Shown: positions 36,303 through 45,170 of the stretch, piece after piece
Layout: each line of letters begins with the position of its first letter
Numbering within the stretch: position 1 is the stretch's first letter
Origin: Alphaproteobacteria bacterium
GTDB lineage: Bacteria > Pseudomonadota > Alphaproteobacteria > DSM-16000 > Inquilinaceae
Assembly: GCA_028284045.1 (NCBI GenBank)
Contig: JANQSN010000036.1
Location: 1 to 64,000, forward strand
Length of the DNA stretch: 64,000 nucleotides
Direction: 5' to 3'
Translations under genes and position numbers: made by a program
The notes under the pieces: model-generated
Databases searched by the model: none
What the model was told of the DNA's origin: nothing
What the model saw: only the letters and a program-made list of their open reading frames with translations

Positions 36303-37280
36303 TCACCAGCGCGCCAGCACCGAACCCCAAGTGAATCCGCCGCCCATCGCCTCCATCAGCACGAGTTGGCCGGCCTCGATACGGCCGTCGCGCACCGCCT
36401 CGTCCAGCGCCAGCGGCACCGAGGCGGCGGAGGTGTTGGCGTGGCGGTCGACCGTCACGACGACCCGCTCGATCGGGAAGTTCAGCCGCCGGCACAGCGC
36501 CTCGATGATCCGGCTGTTCGCCTGGTGCGGCACCAGCCAGTCGATATCCTCGACGGTCAGATCGTTGGTTTCTATAGCAGTTAGAACGGCTTCTGCCATG
36601 TTATTGACGGCATGCTTGAATACATCCTTGCCGTTCATGCGGACATGGCCGATGGTGCCGGTCGACGACACGCCGCCATCGACATAGAGCGCGTCATGCA
36701 GGCGTCCGTCGGATCGCAGATGGGTCGACAGGATGCCGCGCTCCACCGTCGCCCCATTGCTGGCCGTGGCTTCCAGCACGACCGCCCCGGCGCCGTCGCC
36801 GAACAGCACGCAGGTGCCGCGGTCCTCCCAATCGAGGATCCGCGTGAAGGTTTCCGAGCCGATGACCAGCGCGCGGTCCGCCTGGCCAAGCCGCAGCATG
36901 TTGTCGGCCATGGCCAGGGCATAGACGAAGCCCGAGCACACCGCCTGGATGTCGAAGGCGCAGCCGCGGGTCATGCCCAGCGCCGCCTGCACGCGGGTCG
37001 CCGTCGCGGGAAAGGTGTTGTCCGGCGTCGTCGTCGCCAGCACCACGAGGTCCAGGGCCTCGGCCTCCACGCCGGCCCGGGCCAACGCCGCCCGGCTGGC
37101 GGCGATCGCCAGGTCGGAGGTTTTTTCGCCCTCCCCGGCGATATGGCGTTGGCGGATGCCGGTGCGCTGCACGATCCAGGCGTCGCTGGTCTCGACCGTC
37201 TCCGCCATGGCGGCGTTGTCGACGACCCGGCGCGGCAAGGCCGAGCCGCAGCCGACGATACGGGCGCGCCGGCCGCTCAT
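36303..37280 (-). CDS. fabH: 3-oxoacyl-ACP synthase III
   Basis: The 325-residue protein has the FabH catalytic triad Cys115 ([13 protein letters not shown]), His252 ([11 protein letters not shown]) and Asn282 ([15 protein letters not shown]), and ends [17 protein letters not shown]. It condenses acetyl-CoA with malonyl-ACP to start fatty-acid synthesis. It overlaps the plsX stop by four bases. Confidence 0.97.
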   Translation of the reverse strand: MSGRRARIVGCGSALPRRVVDNAAMAETVETSDAWIVQRTGIRQRHIAGEGEKTSDLAIAASRAALARAGVEAEALDLVVLATTTPDNTFPATATRVQAALGMTRGCAFDIQAVCSGFVYALAMADNMLRLGQADRALVIGSETFTRILDWEDRGTCVLFGDGAGAVVLEATASNGATVERGILSTHLRSDGRLHDALYVDGGVSSTGTIGHVRMNGKDVFKHAVNNMAEAVLTAIETNDLTVEDIDWLVPHQANSRIIEALCRRLNFPIERVVVTVDRHANTSAASVPLALDEAVRDGRIEAGQLVLMEAMGGGFTWGSVLARW

Positions 37281-38359
37281 GCCCCGGCCATCTCGATCGC
37301 GCGGGTCGCCGCCGCGCCCCCGACGGTATCGGGGCGGAGCCGGCGCGCCGCCGCGCTCAGCCGGTCGTTGAAGCCGCCGCGCAGCAGATCGACGGCGACG
37401 CCGATGGCATTGGCGATGGCGATGGCGTCGACGTCCGTGAGACTTGGCGCGCGCACGCAGAGGCCCTGAAGGCCGAGCACCGCCGCGCCGTCATAGCGTC
37501 GCGGATCTACCCGTTGGCCAAGCTTGGTGAAGGCCGACCGGCCGATCCGGTGGCCGAGGCCGGCAAGCGGCGAGGATCGCACCGCCCGGCGCTGCCAGTC
37601 CTGGGAGAGCGCCGCCGCGCCGGCCGCCGCCTTGCGGGCAACATTGCCGGTGAACCCATCGGTCACTACGACATCGACCGTGCCGGCGGCGATATCGTCG
37701 CCTTGCACCAGCCCGTGGAACCGACCGGGCAGGGTCGCCGCGCTCAGACGGGCCACAGCCTCGCTCACCACCTCATGGCCCTTCAATGCCTCCGATGCGC
37801 CGGTGAGCACGCCGATGCTGGGCGACACCAGGCCGAGCACGGTCTCAGCGAACAATGCGCCCATGAGGGCGAACTGAACCAGATGCGCCGGCCCGCAATC
37901 GGCCTGGGCGCCGAGATCGAGCATCACGCTTTCGCCGCGACGCGTCGGGAAGAACCAGGCGACCGCCGGCCGGTCGATCTCGGCCAGCGTCGGCAGCGCA
38001 CCGGCGGCGGCGGCCGTCAGCGCCCCGGTCGGCGCGCCGGACACGACGCAATCCGCGGCACCCGCCTGAAGCGCGTCGACGGCCAGGGGCATCGCCGGCA
38101 GCGGTGCGGGCCGGACTTCCGCCACCTCGGCGAGCGCTCGCATATCGGCCCCACCAGCCGCCAAGGCGCCGGCGATGGCCGCCTCGTCACCGAACAGCAG
38201 GAAGCGGTTGCCAGGATAGTGCTTGAGCGCCCGGGCCGCGCCGGCGACGACCGCGGCCGCGACGGCCGAGGCCGCGATCTGGTCCGCGCCCGCCGCCCGG
38301 TCCGCGACCGCTGCGTCCAGGGCGATCACCAAGCCATCGGACGGGCGGCGCGCCGTCAT
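37277..38359 (-). CDS. plsX: phosphate acyltransferase PlsX
   Basis: The protein is 360 residues. Landmarks are [84 protein letters not shown] and [14 protein letters not shown]. The N-terminal GGDxGP motif common in PlsX is poorly conserved here ([10 protein letters not shown]). It converts acyl-ACP to acyl-phosphate for phospholipid synthesis. It lies 46 bases downstream of rpmF. Confidence 0.93.
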   Translation of the reverse strand: MTARRPSDGLVIALDAAVADRAAGADQIAASAVAAAVVAGAARALKHYPGNRFLLFGDEAAIAGALAAGGADMRALAEVAEVRPAPLPAMPLAVDALQAGAADCVVSGAPTGALTAAAAGALPTLAEIDRPAVAWFFPTRRGESVMLDLGAQADCGPAHLVQFALMGALFAETVLGLVSPSIGVLTGASEALKGHEVVSEAVARLSAATLPGRFHGLVQGDDIAAGTVDVVVTDGFTGNVARKAAAGAAALSQDWQRRAVRSSPLAGLGHRIGRSAFTKLGQRVDPRRYDGAAVLGLQGLCVRAPSLTDVDAIAIANAIGVAVDLLRGGFNDRLSAAARRLRPDTVGGAAATRAIEMAGA

Positions 38360-38405
38360 GGCAACCGGTTACTCCCAACCGATTATGGGGTCGGACGCCG
38401 AAGCG

Positions 38406-38588
38406 TCAGGCCGCGTCCGTCTGGACCACCTCGCGGCCGTCATAGTAGCCGCAGGCGCTGCAGACATGGTGCGGCCGCTTCAGTTCGCCGCAATTCGGGC
38501 ATTCGCTGCGCGAGGCCGCCGTCAGGCTGCGATGCGAGCGCCGCATGTCGCGGCGCGACTTGGAGACTTTTCTCTTCGGAACCGCCAT
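38406..38588 (-). CDS. rpmF: 50S ribosomal protein L32
   Basis: The 60-residue protein starts [20 protein letters not shown] zinc ribbon is formed by Cys30, Cys33, Cys43 and Cys46 (ECPNCGE and VCSACGYY). It is followed by plsX and fabH, the classical order. Confidence 0.96.
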   Translation of the reverse strand: MAVPKRKVSKSRRDMRRSHRSLTAASRSECPNCGELKRPHHVCSACGYYDGREVVQTDAA

Positions 38589-38625
38589 GGCCGGAACCTT
38601 CACCACGTGTGCTTGAAAAGCGGAG

Positions 38626-38664
38626 TTTACATGTAAAGAGGGCGGCCCCAGCAGAAGCCGCCCT
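38626..38664. promoter_or_regulatory. palindrome and hairpin in the rpmF leader
   Basis: TTTACATGTAAA (38626-38637) is a perfect 12-base palindrome. It is directly followed by AGGGCGGC (38639-38646), which pairs with GCCGCCCT (38657-38664). On the minus strand the stem is followed by CTTTACATGTAAA. It could be an attenuator or the terminator of the DUF177 transcript. Confidence 0.4.
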
Positions 38665-38729
38665 GTATCGGACGCCTGTCTTAGGCCAATCGCGGCCGCG
38701 GAGCAAGAGCTTCGGCAGGCCGCCCGCCG

Positions 38730-39293
38730 CTAGCCGCGGCCTTTCAGCGTGGCCAGAACGGCGAAGGGTGACGAGCCCTCGCCCGCCGCGGCGCCCGCCG
38801 AACCCTCCGCCGCCGGGTCGATCGCCGCCGTCTCCAGGACCGCCCCGGACGCCCGCGGATAGGGGTCGAGCGCCAGGGAGAGGTACTGCGCCACCAGTTC
38901 GCCGACGTCGATGGCTCGGCCATCGAACGGCTCGGGATCGTCGAAGGGATCCTCCTCCGGCCCGATCTCAACGTCCAGGGGGCCGTCCAGGCGATCCTCC
39001 GGCACGAAGCCGGCGACGAAGCCGTCTGCGACCGCCGCCGGCACCGGCTGCCCGGTGATCACGCAGGTCTGGACGACATCGGCCGTCAGGTCGCCCCGCA
39101 CCATCACCAACCCGCCGGTCTCGTGGCGGGTCAGCGCGACGGTCGCCGTCAGCCGATCGATCGCGGCCAGGGCGAAGCGGCGCGCCAGCGCGGCGCATTC
39201 CGCCGGGCTCGCCGCCAGCGTCTCGACATGCGGCGCCGTGCCCAGCCGGTCGACGGTAACGATGCGGGAGAATTCGGGGACCGCCGCGCTCAT
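38730..39293 (-). CDS. DUF177 (YceD-like) protein
   Basis: The 187-residue protein matches YceD/DUF177. The N-terminus is FSRIVTVDRLGTAPHVETLAAS, followed by the core GDLTADVVQTCVITGQPVPA with the conserved Cys. The acidic DIEIGPEEDPFDDPEPFDG-type segment and DVGELVAQYLSLALDPYPR come next. It usually precedes rpmF and is thought to be linked to 23S rRNA/ribosome metabolism. Overlaps the upstream chaperone gene by four bases. Confidence 0.9.
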   Translation of the reverse strand: MSAAVPEFSRIVTVDRLGTAPHVETLAASPAECAALARRFALAAIDRLTATVALTRHETGGLVMVRGDLTADVVQTCVITGQPVPAAVADGFVAGFVPEDRLDGPLDVEIGPEEDPFDDPEPFDGRAIDVGELVAQYLSLALDPYPRASGAVLETAAIDPAAEGSAGAAAGEGSSPFAVLATLKGRG

Positions 39294-39886
39294 GACGCCG
39301 CCGCCACCCGATCGCCCGGTGCGGGTGTCTGAGCGTCCGCAACAAGCCCGGCCAATTCGGCCGGGTCGGCGAAACCCGGATCGCCGGCCGCGATCCGCTC
39401 GACCGGATGGCCGCTCAGCGCCGCATCCTGCGCAACCGCATAGGCTGCCAGCCGCGCCGCATCGAGCGGCCGCTCCGCCGCCGGATCGCCGACATTGCGG
39501 TCCAGTGCGGCCGCCAGCGCGGCCCGGTCGCCGGCATCCATCGCCTTGTCATAGGCGACGATGCGGCCATAGAAGCCCTTGGCGAGACCCTTGACCTTCT
39601 TCGGCACGCTGAGGTCGCCGACGCCCAGCTCGCGCAGGCTGCGGTCGACATCGGCGAAGAAGACGTCGAACAGCCGCTGGGCCAACGCCTCCTCCCGCGC
39701 CGATCCGGCCTTCAGCCGGCGCAGCACCAGGAAGACGTGCAGCGCCACCATCTCGAACCGGCCGAAGACGGTGTCCGGCACGCCCCAGTCGGCGAAGAAG
39801 ACCGGGTGGCGCGCCCGCTCTACGATCGCTCCGTAGAGCGCCGGCACCTCCCGGGTCGCAGCACGGGATCCAAACAGCGAAAACAT
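39290..39886 (-). CDS. ubiquinol-cytochrome c chaperone (Cbp3-like)
   Basis: The protein is 198 residues from ATG 39886. Core sequence: ALYGAIVERARHPVFFADWGVPDTVFGRFEMVALHVFLVLRRL, then FDVFFADVDRSLRELGVGDLSVPKKVK and AKGFYGRIVAYDKA. These are the signatures of the family that assists cytochrome b/bc1 assembly. It is divergent from bamE. Confidence 0.9.
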   Translation of the reverse strand: MFSLFGSRAATREVPALYGAIVERARHPVFFADWGVPDTVFGRFEMVALHVFLVLRRLKAGSAREEALAQRLFDVFFADVDRSLRELGVGDLSVPKKVKGLAKGFYGRIVAYDKAMDAGDRAALAAALDRNVGDPAAERPLDAARLAAYAVAQDAALSGHPVERIAAGDPGFADPAELAGLVADAQTPAPGDRVAAAS

Positions 39887-40046
39887 GCCAAGCCTCGAAT
39901 TGAGCCGGCGGGCCTCCGGGCGGACCTGGCGTCCGCGGGATGACCGGCGCGCGCTCCGATGATATAGGATGACGAGAGCAAGGGAACCAGCCTGCGCGCC
40001 CTCATCCCCTGAGGGGCGGCGCGCCCAGGAGGCGGACGCAAGCATC

Positions 40047-40508
40047 ATGAGCAGGACCCAAGGGCCGCGGCAGCGCCGGCCCCTCTGGGCCGTGGCCGGC
40101 GCGCTGGCGCTCGCTGCGGCCTGCACACCGATCGGCGACAATCGCGGCCATATGGTCGATCCGGTCGACCTGTCGCAGCTCACCCCCGGGGTCAGCACGG
40201 CCAACGACGTCGTCGCGGTGCTGGGCAGCCCGACGACGGTCGGCACCTTCGACGACAGCAACTGGTACTATATCGGCCAGCGGGTCGAGCGGATGGCCTT
40301 CTTCGCGCCCGAGGTGACGGAACGGCGCGTCGTCGCCGTGCGCTTCGCGGAGGATGGGACGCTGGCCACGATCGAGGAGCTGAGCGTGGAGGACGGCCAC
40401 GAGGTGGAGATGGTGTCGCGCGAGACGCCGACGCTGGGCCGGGAGATCACCTTCTTCGAGCAGATGTTCGGCAATCTCGGCCGGTTCAGCGCGGAGAACG
40501 AGGAATAG
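40047..40508 (+). CDS. bamE: outer membrane assembly lipoprotein BamE (SmpA/OmlA)
   Basis: This 153-residue lipoprotein has a signal with lipobox LALAAAC. A SmpA/OmlA domain follows: LTPGVSTANDVVAVLGSPTTVGTFDDSNWYYIGQRVERMAFF, which includes the typical GxPs and WYY elements. It is an accessory subunit of the Bam complex that folds outer-membrane proteins. The 3' end overlaps the convergent esterase gene by 23 bases. Confidence 0.92.
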   Translation: MSRTQGPRQRRPLWAVAGALALAAACTPIGDNRGHMVDPVDLSQLTPGVSTANDVVAVLGSPTTVGTFDDSNWYYIGQRVERMAFFAPEVTERRVVAVRFAEDGTLATIEELSVEDGHEVEMVSRETPTLGREITFFEQMFGNLGRFSAENEE

Positions 40509-41427
40509 CCTCGCCCGCCGCCAGGCGCGCCACGGCCGCCGCACTGGCGGCGAAGGACGCCGCGGCCGCCTCGCTCATCGCGCGTGCGCGCAGGAAGCCG
40601 TGGCACAGCGCCGGTTCCCGGCGCAAGGTCGCGGCGACCCCGGCGGCGGCCAGCCGCTCGGCATAGACCACGGCATCGTCGCGCAACGGGTCGGCCTCGC
40701 AAGCCACCAGGAAGGCCGGCGGCAGGCCGGACAGGTCGTCGGCCAGCAACGGTGCTGCCAACGCGTCGGGTGCGGGAAACCCGCAATAGAGCCGCCAGAA
40801 GGCGATCATCGCCGCGGTGGTCAGCACCGGGGCATCGGCGCGTTCGCGATAGGACGGGGTTTCGGCATCGGTGCCCAGCGCGGGATAGATCAGCACCTGG
40901 CCGGCCAAGATCGGCCCGCCCGCCGCCCGCGCCTTCAGCGTCAGCGCCGCGGCGAGGTTGGCGCCCGCGCTGTCGCCGACCAGCACGACGCGGCCGATCC
41001 CGGGACGCGCCGCGACGGCCTGCAGCACGCACCATGCGTCGTCGAGCGCGGCCGGATACGGATGCTCCGGCGCCAAGCGGTAGTCCACCGCCACCATCGC
41101 GACACGGCTGTCTGACGCCAGGTCGGCAACGATGCTGTCATGGCTGTCGAGATCGCCGACCGTCCAGCCGCCACCATGCAGGAAGACCCCGACGGCATCC
41201 GGCCGGGCGGCGGCCGGCCGATACCACCGCACCGGGACATCGCCGCCGGGGCCGGCGATCCGATCGTCGGACGTCGTCAGCCCCGCCGGATGCGGCCGGC
41301 CGAAATGCCGGCACAGGGCGCCGTAGCGCCGCCGCTCCTCCGGCCAGTCGCCGGGCGGCCGGTCCGGCGGGTCTAGGGTCTCGGCCTCTCGAAGATAGTC
41401 GACCAGGCCGGGATCGAGCGTGACCAT
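40486..41427 (-). CDS. alpha/beta hydrolase (HSL-type carboxylesterase)
   Basis: The 313-residue protein has the oxyanion-hole HGGGWTVGDLDSHD, the nucleophile elbow VVLVGDSAGANLAAAL, an acid in ACEADPLRDDAVVYAE and the histidine in PALCHGFLRAR. It belongs to the hormone-sensitive lipase group. It lies 7 bases downstream of dctM on the same strand, so the esterase may process a compound taken up by the TRAP system. Confidence 0.9.
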   Translation of the reverse strand: MVTLDPGLVDYLREAETLDPPDRPPGDWPEERRRYGALCRHFGRPHPAGLTTSDDRIAGPGGDVPVRWYRPAAARPDAVGVFLHGGGWTVGDLDSHDSIVADLASDSRVAMVAVDYRLAPEHPYPAALDDAWCVLQAVAARPGIGRVVLVGDSAGANLAAALTLKARAAGGPILAGQVLIYPALGTDAETPSYRERADAPVLTTAAMIAFWRLYCGFPAPDALAAPLLADDLSGLPPAFLVACEADPLRDDAVVYAERLAAAGVAATLRREPALCHGFLRARAMSEAAAASFAASAAAVARLAAGEAIPRSPR

Positions 41428-41434
41428 ACCCCCC

Positions 41435-43015
41435 TCAACCGAACAGTTGGCGGGGCAGCCAGGTGCCGATTGCCGGCACCAGATAGATCAAGGCGATCCC
41501 CACCAGGTTGATCGCCACGAAGGGTAGCACGCCGCGATAGATGTCAACCGTGGTCACCGAGGGCGGTGCCGCCCCGCGCAGGTAGAACAAGGAGAAGCCG
41601 AAGGGCGGGGTCATGAACGAGGTCTGCAGGTTGATGGCGATCATCACCGCCAGCCACAGCGGATCGAGCCCCATCAGCAGCAGCGCCGGCACGACGATCG
41701 GCAGCACGATCACCGAGATCTCCACGAAGTCGAGGAAGAACCCCATCACGAAGATCAGCGCCATGACGAACAGCAGCGCGCCCAGCTCGCCGCCCGGCAT
41801 CTGCTCCAGGAACGCCTCGACCCGCACGTCCCCGCCCAGGCCGCGGAAGACCAGCGCGAAGATGCTGGCGCCGATCAGCATGGCGAAGATCATCGACGTC
41901 ACCACCATGGTCTGGCGCACCACGCCGCCCAGGATGCCGCCCCGCCAGGCGGCGCCCAGGCTGCGCAGCAGGACCAGCCCGGCGACCGCCGCCAGCCCCG
42001 CCGCGGCCCACAGCGCCACCCGGTCCGCCGCCGCGGTATCGCCACCGCCCCCCAGACGCAGGTCGAACCAGCGGGTCAGCAGGAGCATGGCCAGGATCGC
42101 CGCCCCGGCCAGCCAGGTCGCCGACCGACCGCCCGCCGGATCGAGCCGCTGGCCGGCCAACAGCAACGCGCCCACCGCGCCCACCGAGGCGGCTTCGCTG
42201 GGCGTGGCGATGCCGCCGAGGATCGAGCCCAGAACGGCGACGATCAGCACCAGTGGCGGCACCAGCACCGACACCAGCCGGCCCAGCGAAACCGGGGCCG
42301 CCGCCTCGCGCGTCGGCATGGCCGGGGCCAGCGCGGGCCGCATCCAGGCCAGCGCCAACAGCCAGACCATGTAGAGCCCGACCAGCATGACGCCGGGCAA
42401 CAGCGCCGCGGCGAAGATCTGGCCGACGCTGATGGTCTCCACGGAAAACAGGCCCTGCTGGTACTGCGCCTGCTGATAGGCGGTGGACATCACCTCCGAC
42501 AGGATGATCAGCATGGTCGAGGGTGGGATGATCTGCCCCAGCGTCCCCGCCGAGCAGACGGCACCGGCGGCCAGCGGCCGGGCATAGCCGTTGCGCAGCA
42601 TGGTCGGCAGGGCGATCAGCGCCATGGTCACGACGGTCGCGCCGACGATGCCGGTGGAGGCGGCCAAAAGTCCGCCGACCGCCGTCACCGACACCGCCAG
42701 CCCGCCGCGGATGCGGCCGAACAGGCGGCCCATCTCTTCCAGCAGGTCCTCCGCGATGCGGGAGCGCTCCAGGATCACGCCCATCAGCACGAACATCGGG
42801 ATGGCGACCAGGATGTCGTTGGTCATGATCCCGAAGATCCGGTTGGCCAGCGCCCCCAGCAATTGGATCTGGAAATGGTCGGTCGCCGCCCCGATCAGCG
42901 CGAAGGCGATGCCGATGCCCGACAAGGTGAAGACAACCGGAAACCCGGCGAGGATGCCCACGCACAGCGTGGCGAACATCACCAGGTCGAGATTGTCGAC
43001 CAGCAACCCCGTCAT
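41435..43015 (-). CDS. dctM: TRAP transporter large permease (DctM)
   Basis: The 526-residue membrane protein starts at ATG 43015, overlapping the dctQ stop. Family motifs include FPVVFTLSGIGIAFALIG, PMFVLMGVILERSRIAEDLL, STGIVGATVVTMALIALP, GTLGQIIPPSTMLIIL, and SFMTPPFGFSLFYLRG. It is about 90 residues longer than typical DctM. The excess is a mid-protein stretch (about 285-375) with two extra hydrophobic segments and a glycine-rich loop. It moves a carboxylate or similar solute using a sodium or proton gradient. Confidence 0.92.
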   Translation of the reverse strand: MTGLLVDNLDLVMFATLCVGILAGFPVVFTLSGIGIAFALIGAATDHFQIQLLGALANRIFGIMTNDILVAIPMFVLMGVILERSRIAEDLLEEMGRLFGRIRGGLAVSVTAVGGLLAASTGIVGATVVTMALIALPTMLRNGYARPLAAGAVCSAGTLGQIIPPSTMLIILSEVMSTAYQQAQYQQGLFSVETISVGQIFAAALLPGVMLVGLYMVWLLALAWMRPALAPAMPTREAAAPVSLGRLVSVLVPPLVLIVAVLGSILGGIATPSEAASVGAVGALLLAGQRLDPAGGRSATWLAGAAILAMLLLTRWFDLRLGGGGDTAAADRVALWAAAGLAAVAGLVLLRSLGAAWRGGILGGVVRQTMVVTSMIFAMLIGASIFALVFRGLGGDVRVEAFLEQMPGGELGALLFVMALIFVMGFFLDFVEISVIVLPIVVPALLLMGLDPLWLAVMIAINLQTSFMTPPFGFSLFYLRGAAPPSVTTVDIYRGVLPFVAINLVGIALIYLVPAIGTWLPRQLFG

Positions 43016-43542
43016 CGCTGGGCGCCGACCAGCGGTGGCGCGGTCAAGATCGCCAGCGCCCGCAACCCCAGCGCCGCGCCCTGCAGCCCAATCAGCACCG
43101 CGAACACCGGGATCAGCGTCTTCAACAGGAAGCTGGCCGGAATGCCGCCGACGGAGATCGGCCCTTCCAGGATCGCCCAGGCGTTCCAGACATAGCCCCG
43201 GGTGAACCACAACAGCGCCACCACCGTCGGCAGCAGCAGGAACACGACGCCGGCCAGGTTGACGACCGCCCGGCCGCGCGGCCCCAACCCGCCATAGACG
43301 ATGTCGACCCGCACATGACCATCGGCCAGCAGCGTGTAGCCCGCGCCGATCATGAACAGCGCGGCGTGCAGGTAGAGCACCGTCTCCTGCGCCCAGATGA
43401 AGCTGGTGGCGAAGACGTAGCGCAGCACGACGACGACGATCTGCACCAGCAGCATCGCCACCGCCAGCCAGCAGACGGCCTGGCCGACCCAACGGTTGAC
43501 GCCGTCCAGCCGGTCGGCCCAGCGCTCACAGGCTCGCCACAT
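43012..43542 (-). CDS. dctQ: TRAP transporter small permease (DctQ)
   Basis: The 176-residue protein has four membrane helices: VCWLAVAMLLVQIVVVVLRYV, ETVLYLHAALFMIGAGYTLL, VVNLAGVVFLLLPTVVALLWF, and LLKTLIPVFAVLIGLQG. The conserved FIWAQET and GHVRVDI motifs are present. It is the partner of DctM. Confidence 0.92.
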   Translation of the reverse strand: MWRACERWADRLDGVNRWVGQAVCWLAVAMLLVQIVVVVLRYVFATSFIWAQETVLYLHAALFMIGAGYTLLADGHVRVDIVYGGLGPRGRAVVNLAGVVFLLLPTVVALLWFTRGYVWNAWAILEGPISVGGIPASFLLKTLIPVFAVLIGLQGAALGLRALAILTAPPLVGAQR

Positions 43543-43570
43543 CGAGGGGCTCGTCGAAGAGAAGGAAAGA

Positions 43571-43596
43571 GGGTGGCGCCCGGACCGGCGCCACCC
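43571..43596. terminator. strong intra-operon hairpin between dctP and dctQ
   Basis: GGGTGGCGCC (43571-43580) pairs with GGCGCCACCC (43587-43596) over a six-base loop. On the minus strand it is followed by TCTTTCCTTCTC. It lies in the 68-base gap between the binding-protein and membrane genes. This suits partial termination or mRNA stabilisation that keeps DctP in excess. Confidence 0.55.
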
Positions 43597-43610
43597 TTCG
43601 GGACCAGCGT

Positions 43611-44717
43611 CTAACCGTAGGAGAAATCGCCCGTCCGCGCGTTCATCTGCCCGGCCGTGGCGAAGGGCATGTAGTCGACCATCGACTGGCGGTAAGCCAG
43701 GAAGCTCTCCACGATGTCGCGGACCAGCGCGTCGTCGTTCTCCCGCAACTCGGCGATCACCTCGCCGGCTGCGGTGCCGAGGCCCGTGATGATGTCGTCG
43801 GGCAGACGACGCACCTGCACGCCCTCATCCTCCACAAGCTGCTTCAGCGCGCGGGCGTGGTTGGTGTTGTAGTCCGTCGTCACCTCGTCATAGAGCGACT
43901 GGCAGGCCAGCGCGACCGCCTGCTGCAGGTCGGCCGGCAGGTCGTCGAACGCAGCCTTGTTGACGCCGCACTCCTCCGCCGAGGACGGCTCGCCGACGCC
44001 GGGCCAGTAGTAGTTGCTGGCGATCTGGTGGAAGCCGAGCGCGCTGTCCGACCACGGGCCGATGAACTCCCCGGCGTCCAGCGCGCCGCTCTGCAGCGCC
44101 TGGAACATGTCGCCGCCGCCCATCGCCTGCACCGCGGCACCGACCCGCGACATCATCTCCGACGCCAGGCCCGTCGTGCGGAAGCGCAAGCCGCGCAGGT
44201 CGTCGATGGAGGTCAGCTCCTCGCGGAACCAGCCGGCCCATTGCGGGCCGGAATTGCCGCACAGGAAGGGCTTGATCCCGAACCGCTCGTACATTGCGTC
44301 GTAGAGCCCCTGGCCGCCGCCATGCAGGATCCAGCCATGCTGCTCCTCCGCCGTCAGGCCGAAGGGCTGGGAACCGAACAGCAGGATGCCGATGCTCTTG
44401 GAGCCCCAATAGGCCGGCACGCTGTGATAGAGCTCGGCCGTCCCTTCGGAGACCGCGTCGAACACCTGACGGCCGGGCACCAACTCGCCGGACGCGCTGA
44501 CCTCGACCTCCAGCCGGCCGCCGGAGAGCGCGGTGATCCGCTCCGCCAGCTTGTTGGCGGCGATGCCGGGGCCGGGCAGGTTGGCCGGCCAGCTCGTCAC
44601 CATGGTCCAGCGCCGGACATCCTGGGCGATCGCCGGGGCGGGAAGGCCCGAGGCGGCGGCGATCGTGCCGCCGGCGGCGGCGAGCCCGGTGCCGTGAAGG
44701 AAACGACGGCGATCCAT
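43611..44717 (-). CDS. dctP: TRAP transporter substrate-binding protein (DctP/TakP-like)
   Basis: The 368-residue protein starts at ATG 44717 behind an AGGAGG. The Tat-type signal is MDRRRFLHGTGLAAAGG, cleaved after PAIA. The body resembles TakP: SASGELVPGRQVFDAVSEGT, LHGGGQGLYDAMYE, FLCGNSGPQWAGWF with the conserved solute Arg region (GLRFRTTG), and DAGEFIGPWSDSALGFHQIA. TakP binds 2-oxoacids, so a 2-oxo- or hydroxy-carboxylate ligand is plausible. Confidence 0.9.
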   Translation of the reverse strand: MDRRRFLHGTGLAAAGGTIAAASGLPAPAIAQDVRRWTMVTSWPANLPGPGIAANKLAERITALSGGRLEVEVSASGELVPGRQVFDAVSEGTAELYHSVPAYWGSKSIGILLFGSQPFGLTAEEQHGWILHGGGQGLYDAMYERFGIKPFLCGNSGPQWAGWFREELTSIDDLRGLRFRTTGLASEMMSRVGAAVQAMGGGDMFQALQSGALDAGEFIGPWSDSALGFHQIASNYYWPGVGEPSSAEECGVNKAAFDDLPADLQQAVALACQSLYDEVTTDYNTNHARALKQLVEDEGVQVRRLPDDIITGLGTAAGEVIAELRENDDALVRDIVESFLAYRQSMVDYMPFATAGQMNARTGDFSYG

Positions 44718-45170
44718 GGGAAGAGCCTCCTGTCGCGTGTCTGTCTTGATGGGTCGTCGGACGGGCCGCGGGTGGCGCGGCTGTCGGCCGCTACTCCACG
44801 AGAAAATGGCGCCGGTTACCAGCCCGAATCGCCAACCCACAACCCCCGAGGACAGTCCCGGGAAGTTTCGCTTTTCCTGGTTGCGGCAACGGCGGCCGAC
44901 GCCGGCGGAGAACCTGGTGGTGCCGCTGGCCATCGTCGGCATCCGCGCCAAGACGGCGGGCGGCACCGGCGGGCCGTCGCGGCTGATCGCGCTGGTGTAG
45001 AAATCGGCCGGCCGCTGCGATCTTCGGGCGGCCGGAAGCATTTTGTTTACCATCCTGCGCTACCATGCGCTGGGCTGGGGTTGAGCAACATCGCCGCCGG
45101 CCCAACCTTGACGGAGCGCTCCGGGCCCCTCCCTCCTGCCCGGCTCTGCGCGCCCCCCTGGAGACCGAGG
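44718..45170. other. divergent intergenic region between dctP and herA
   Basis: 453 bases with no convincing gene. Both strands have open frames because of the GC content, but none resembles a known protein and none has a ribosome site. No terminator or promoter is clear. The TRAP and HerA promoters must both be here. Confidence 0.5.

Noticed and set aside
44718..45170. Possible N-terminal extensions of dctP or herA into the long intergenic region
   Set aside because: The dctP Tat signal with AGGAGG and the herA ATG give normal protein starts; the upstream residues look non-coding.
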